Assembly: GCF_008704795.1 (NCBI RefSeq)
Contig: NZ_CP023690.1
Location: forward strand, 9,743,161 to 9,807,160
Direction of reading: 5' to 3'
Length of the DNA: 64,000 nucleotides
DNA from: Streptomyces spectabilis
GTDB taxonomy: Bacteria; Actinomycetota; Actinomycetes; Streptomycetales; Streptomycetaceae
Shown here: piece after piece, positions 60,341 to 64,000 of the stretch
Layout: each line of letters starts with the position of its first letter
Position numbering within the stretch: the first letter of the stretch is position 1
Program-made: the position numbers and the translations under genes
The notes under the pieces: model-generated
Told to the model about the DNA's origin: nothing
Seen by the model: the letters and a program-made list of their open reading frames with translations, nothing else
The model's database searches: none

Positions 60341-61963
60341 GTGGCGGACACAGACGTCGTCGCCCCCGCCGAGCCCGAGCCCCCCGCACCCCCCGCCCCC
60401 GCCCCCGCCGCCCCGCCCGCGGCCGCCGGCCCCCACCCGGAGACGGACCCGGAGACGGCGACGGACCCGGCCCCGGAGAGGGAGGCGGGCACGGGCACTG
60501 ATGCGGGGGCACGGCGGCGGGACGGGCTGCTGCTGGTGGTGGTGATGGGCGGCACCTTCCTGGCGGTCATGGACGGGTTCATCGTCAACGTGGCGCTGCC
60601 GGCCGTGCGCGCGGGGGTGGGCGCCAGCTTCGCCCAGGCCGAACTGACCGTCTCCGGCTATCTGCTGGCCTACGGCCTGTTCCTGGTCGCCGGCGGCCGC
60701 CTGGGCGACCTGTGGGGCCCCCGGCGGCTGTTCCTGGCGGGCCTGGCCCTGTTCACCGCCGCCTCCCTGGCCTGCGGCCTGGCCGCCTCGGCGCCCGCGC
60801 TGATCGCCTTCCGCGCCGTGCAGGCCCTGGGCGCCGCCCTGTTCTACCCCCAGGTCCTGTCCGTGCTGCAGACCGCGTTCACCGGCCGCCGCCAGGTGCG
60901 CGCCTTCGCTATGTTCGGCGCCACCATCGGCGGCGCCTCGGTGGCCGGCCAGCTCCTGGGCGGCCTGCTCCTGCACGCCGACCTGTTCGGCCTGTCCTGG
61001 CGCCCCGTCTTCCTGCTCAACGTGCCGCTGGGGCTGCTGCTGTTGCTGGGCGCCGCCCTGACCCTGCCCCCCGCCCGCCGCCCGCCGCACAGCACCGGCC
61101 GCCGCGGCCGGCGCGGCGGGCGGGGCGGGCGGGGCGCGGCACTGGACGGGACGGGCACGCTGCTGCTGGCCGGGACCCTGGTGTCGCTGCTGGTGCCGCT
61201 CACGCTCGGGCACGGGGCCGGCTGGCCGGTGTGGAGCCTGGTGCTGCCGGCGGCCGCGCTGCCGGGGGCCGCCCTGTTCTGGCGCCACGAGCGGGCGCTG
61301 GCCCGCCGGGGCGGGCAGGCGGTGGTGGACCCGGGCCTGTTCAGCGGGGGCCGCTTCGGCGCGGGCAGCGCGCTTGCCGTCGCCTTCTTCGCCGGGAACG
61401 CGGGCCTGTTCTTCCTGCTCACCCTGCACCTGCAGACCGTCCTGGGCTACGGCGCGCTGCGCGCGGGACTGTGCTTCATGCCGCTGGCGGTGATGTTCGT
61501 GCTGGCCTCACTGGGGGCCCCGCGGCTGCAGGAACGTATCGGCCCCCGGCTGCTCGTGGCCGGCTACGCCCTCAACGCCGCGGGCACGCTGGCGCTGCTG
61601 GCCGCCGCGGTGGCGGACCGGACCCACACCGCGGTGCTGCCGGCCTGCCTGGCCGTGATCGGCTTCGGGCAGGGCCTGGGGGTCAGCCCGCTGTTCGCCG
61701 CCGCCCTGGAGCAGGTGCCCGCCCGGCTCGCGGGCGCGGCCTCGGGGGTGCTGGAGACCGCCGCCCAGCTCGGCATGGCACTCGGCGTCACCCTGACCGG
61801 CCTGGCCTTCGCCGCCCGCGGCGGCGGACACCCGGCGGACCCGGCGGCGTTCGGGGCCGGCCTGGCGGTGGCCGCGCTGCTGGCCCTGACCGCGCTGGCC
61901 CTGGCGCCCCGCCTGCTGCACCCCGCCCCCGGCCCGGCCCGCGCGCCCGGCCCGCACCGGTGA
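60341..61963 (+). CDS. DHA2-type MFS multidrug transporter
   Basis: A 540-residue protein. About 55 disordered Pro/Ala/Glu-rich residues precede 14 membrane helices. Motif A is visible as VAGGRLGDLWGPRRLFLAG and motif C in the QALGAALFYPQVLSVL region, typical of EmrB/QacA (DHA2) proton antiporters. A basic cytoplasmic loop (GRRGRRGGRGGRG) separates the halves. GTG start with AAGGAG 7 nt upstream. It overlaps the acyltransferase gene by 4 nt. Likely role: export of a metabolite or toxin under control of the ScbR-like regulator. Confidence 0.92.
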   Translation: MADTDVVAPAEPEPPAPPAPAPAAPPAAAGPHPETDPETATDPAPEREAGTGTDAGARRRDGLLLVVVMGGTFLAVMDGFIVNVALPAVRAGVGASFAQAELTVSGYLLAYGLFLVAGGRLGDLWGPRRLFLAGLALFTAASLACGLAASAPALIAFRAVQALGAALFYPQVLSVLQTAFTGRRQVRAFAMFGATIGGASVAGQLLGGLLLHADLFGLSWRPVFLLNVPLGLLLLLGAALTLPPARRPPHSTGRRGRRGGRGGRGAALDGTGTLLLAGTLVSLLVPLTLGHGAGWPVWSLVLPAAALPGAALFWRHERALARRGGQAVVDPGLFSGGRFGAGSALAVAFFAGNAGLFFLLTLHLQTVLGYGALRAGLCFMPLAVMFVLASLGAPRLQERIGPRLLVAGYALNAAGTLALLAAAVADRTHTAVLPACLAVIGFGQGLGVSPLFAAALEQVPARLAGAASGVLETAAQLGMALGVTLTGLAFAARGGGHPADPAAFGAGLAVAALLALTALALAPRLLHPAPGPARAPGPHR

Positions 61964-63201
61964 ACGGCCCCGCCCCGCCGCCCGCCCCGCGGCCCGCGGC
62001 GCGGCCTGCCGTGCGCGGCGGGCGGCTGCCGTCGCTGACCGGGATGCGGTTCGCCGCGGCGCTGCTGGTGTTCTGCTTCCACGCCTCCTACGAGAACCTC
62101 TTCGCCGACCGGCGGGTCAACGACGCCTTCGCCGAGGCGGTCAGCCAGGCCGGCTGGACGGGGGTGTCGTTCTTCTTCGTGCTGAGCGGCTTCGTGCTGG
62201 CCTTCTCCGCCCGCCCCCGCGACACCTGGCGGGCCTTCTGGCGGCGCAGGCTGTGGAAGATCTACCCCAGTCATCTGCTGACCCTGGCCGCCGCCGTGGT
62301 GCTGCTGGCCGCCGCCGGCCTGCCCCGGCCCGGGCTGCTGCCCAACCTGCTGCTGGTGCAGGCCTGGTGGCCGGATGCCGACGTCATCCTCAGCGCCAAC
62401 CCGGTCAGCTGGTCACTGAGCGCGGAAGCCCTGTTCTACCTGGCCTTTCCCGCCCTGTGGGCGGGCGTGCGCCGCATCCGCCCCGAACATCTGTGGCGGT
62501 GGGCCGCCGCCCTGGCGGCGGCCGTGGCCCTCATGCCGCTCGCGGCCGCCGCGCTGTGGCCGGCCGGGCCGCACCTGCACTGGCTGGCCATCAGCGAGGA
62601 GCACTACTGGTTCCTGCTCGCCTTCCCGCCGGTACGCGCCGCGGAGTTCGTCCTGGGCATGCTGATGGCCCGCCTGGTGAGCACCGGCCGCCTGCCCCAC
62701 GCCGGGCTGTGGCCCCCGCTGCTGGCCCTGGCCTGCGCCTACACCGCGGCCCTGGCCGCCCCGGTGGCCTACGGCATCGCCGCCCTCGGCGTGCTCCCGC
62801 TGGCCTGGCTGGTCGCCGCCGGCGCCCAGGCCGATCTGCGCGGCCGCCCCAGCCCGTTCGCCGCCCGCCCCCTGGTCTGGCTGGGACAGGTGTCCTTCGC
62901 CTTCTACCTGCTGCACCGCCTGGTGCAGTTCCACGGCCACCGCGCGCTGGGCGAGCACCGCGCCTTCTCCACCCCGGCGGCGGCCGGGCTGCTGATGGCC
63001 GCCGCCGCCCTGACCCTGGTGCTGGCCTGGGCGATGCACACCGCCGTCGAGCAGCCCCTGCTGCGCCGCTTCGGCCACCCCCGCCCCCGCCCCCGCCCGC
63101 GCCCGTCTGCCCGCGGCCCGCTGCCCCGGGCCCGCGGGGCGAAAGGCCCCGCGCCCGCTGCCCGTCCGGTTCTTCCGCCCGCGTCCGAAGAGGCCCGATG
63201 A
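61960..63201 (+). CDS. Acyltransferase 3 (OafA/YrhL-type) membrane protein
   Basis: A 413-residue integral membrane O-acyltransferase. It begins after a Pro-rich stretch with RLPSLTGMRFAAALLVFCFH, the acyltransferase-3 opening with the conserved His, followed by FFVLSGFVLAFS, RRRLWKIYPSHLL and NPVSWSLSAEALFYLAFP. About ten membrane helices follow. Members acylate sugars, lipids or macrolides. GTG start with GTGA overlap to the MFS gene and ATGA overlap to the DsbA gene: one operon of export, acylation and redox functions. The C-terminus is Arg/Pro-rich and disordered. Confidence 0.9.
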   Translation: MNGPAPPPAPRPAARPAVRGGRLPSLTGMRFAAALLVFCFHASYENLFADRRVNDAFAEAVSQAGWTGVSFFFVLSGFVLAFSARPRDTWRAFWRRRLWKIYPSHLLTLAAAVVLLAAAGLPRPGLLPNLLLVQAWWPDADVILSANPVSWSLSAEALFYLAFPALWAGVRRIRPEHLWRWAAALAAAVALMPLAAAALWPAGPHLHWLAISEEHYWFLLAFPPVRAAEFVLGMLMARLVSTGRLPHAGLWPPLLALACAYTAALAAPVAYGIAALGVLPLAWLVAAGAQADLRGRPSPFAARPLVWLGQVSFAFYLLHRLVQFHGHRALGEHRAFSTPAAAGLLMAAAALTLVLAWAMHTAVEQPLLRRFGHPRPRPRPRPSARGPLPRARGAKGPAPAARPVLPPASEEAR

Positions 63202-63917
63202 CCGTCACGATCGACGTCTGGTTCGACTTCATCTGTCCCTACAGCCTGATCACCCGGCATGTGCTGGCCAGGGCGCTGGACGGCAAGGACGCCGCCCCCG
63301 CCTTCCATCCCTTCGAGGTCAACCCCAACTGCGTGGAGGAGGCCGGGGAGTACCCGCGCGGGGTGTGGGAGAACTCGGTGCGCCCGCTGGGCGCCGAACG
63401 CGGCGTGCATCTGGCCGGGCCGCCGGGCACCCCGCTGCGCCGGGCCCGGATGGCGCTGCTGGGCTACCGCTACGCGGCCGAGCACGGCGCCGGGGCCCGC
63501 TACACCGACCTGGTCTTCGGCGCCTACTTCCACCACTGGCAGGACATCTCCGATCCCACGGTCCTGGCCGCGCTCGCGGTGGAGGCGGGCCTGGACCGGG
63601 CGGGGTTCCGCGCGGCCATCATGTCGGCCCGCTACGCCCGCGCCCACCAGCAGGGCCTGGCGCACGCGCGCGGCCAGGCACAGGTGTCGATGGTGCCGGT
63701 GATCGTGGCCGGGCAGCGGCGCATCGACGGGGTGCCCACGGCCGCCGAGCTGGCGGGGGCCGTGGACGAGGCGATCGCCGCCGGCACGGCACCCGCCGCG
63801 CCGGCCCCGGCGGGGGTGTGGGACATGACCACCCAGGCCCCGCCCGGGATGCCGCTTCCCGCGCCGGTGCCCAAGGCCCGCCCGCAGGCGGGCCCGGCCC
63901 GCCTGCACGGCACCTGA
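63198..63917 (+). CDS. DsbA-family (FrnE-like) thioredoxin-fold oxidoreductase
   Basis: A 239-residue thioredoxin-fold protein with the active-site position FDFICPYS, so only the first Cys of the usual CxxC pair is present, as in 2-hydroxychromene-2-carboxylate isomerase/FrnE-like members. Later QVSMVPVIVAGQRRIDGVPT contains the cis-Pro loop. There is no signal peptide, so it is cytoplasmic. The last 40 residues are Pro/Ala-rich. FrnE-type proteins occur in polyketide pathways and in disulfide chemistry. It is coupled to the acyltransferase gene and is the last gene of the operon. Confidence 0.88.
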   Translation: MTVTIDVWFDFICPYSLITRHVLARALDGKDAAPAFHPFEVNPNCVEEAGEYPRGVWENSVRPLGAERGVHLAGPPGTPLRRARMALLGYRYAAEHGAGARYTDLVFGAYFHHWQDISDPTVLAALAVEAGLDRAGFRAAIMSARYARAHQQGLAHARGQAQVSMVPVIVAGQRRIDGVPTAAELAGAVDEAIAAGTAPAAPAPAGVWDMTTQAPPGMPLPAPVPKARPQAGPARLHGT

Positions 63918-63920
63918 CCC

Positions 63921-63980
63921 CCGCCCCGCCCCGCCCCGCCCCGGCCCGGCCCGGCCCGGCCGGGGCGGGGCGGGGCGGGC
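63921..63980 (+). terminator. G/C-rich hairpin terminator after the MFS operon
   Basis: CCCGCCCCGCCCCGCCCCGG and CCGGGGCGGGGCGGGGCGGG are complementary 20-nt arms separated by about 20 nt of CCCGG repeats, directly after the last stop codon of the operon. No T-run follows. The long stem would still stop or slow polymerase. Confidence 0.6.
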
Positions 63981-64000
63981 AGGGGGAAGCGGCGCGGCCG

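Overview
The window looks like part of a Streptomyces (or close relative) chromosome arm or large accessory replicon. Supporting signs are very high G+C with G/C-biased third codon positions, frequent GTG starts, TetR-type regulators, rare TTA (bldA-type) codons in several accessory genes, AfsA/ArpA-type gamma-butyrolactone (GBL) signalling genes and type III polyketide synthase-like genes. No rRNA, tRNA, CRISPR array, intact insertion sequence or phage module was recognised.

1-13.8 kb is ordinary accessory chromosome. It holds the 3' part of a large multidomain repeat protein, a flavin reductase divergent from an ArsR-type regulator, a VOC plus DUF1905 pair, a TetR regulator divergent from a SCO6745-family gene, a ribbon-helix-helix/Fic-like toxin-antitoxin pair with a perfect operator palindrome, a squalene/phytoene synthase-family enzyme and an amino-acid permease. 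13.8-15.1 kb has no convincing gene. 15.1-29.9 kb carries a DUF6461 protein, a decayed FAD-dependent oxidoreductase, an XRE regulator, an intact type III PKS, a secreted tripeptidyl-aminopeptidase-like hydrolase, a membrane glycosyltransferase, a large HTH-nSTAND-WD40 protein and a sigma-like gene pair.

30.0-38.3 kb is a terpenoid-flavoured and partly decayed stretch. It has a three-gene operon (small membrane protein, polyprenyl diphosphate synthase, MpaB-type oxygenase). It also has a TetR/metallo-hydrolase pair whose facing 5' ends are deleted, a thiolase-fold protein with the catalytic Cys replaced, a frameshifted metallo-beta-lactamase-fold gene, and a frameshifted phytoene-synthase-like gene fused to a VOC fragment. 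A TetR/DUF6069 operon with two tandem operator palindromes closes it.

39.1-46.8 kb is the most interesting catalytic region: five translationally overlapping genes encoding a PaaK/LuxE-like adenylating enzyme, an MFS exporter, a GNAT acyltransferase, a LuxE-type acyl-protein synthetase with its C-terminal Cys motif, and a LuxC reductase fused to a second PaaK/LuxE-like domain. Together they look like a pathway that activates a carboxylic acid and reduces it to an aldehyde. I do not recognise the product.

46.8-64.0 kb is a GBL-type regulatory island in unusual, strand-skewed, repeat-rich DNA. It contains an AfsA-like synthase (frameshifted), an ArpA-like receptor (several single-G losses), an NmrA-type and an SDR reductase, an IS701-like protein that has lost its first catalytic Asp, a ScbR-like TetR, and an MFS/acyltransferase/DsbA operon. 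A shared 18-bp palindromic element lies upstream of the AfsA, receptor and IS701-like genes and probably ties them into one regulon. Many frameshifts here are repaired by adding one G or C to a homopolymer run, so sequencing error must be excluded before calling them pseudogenes.
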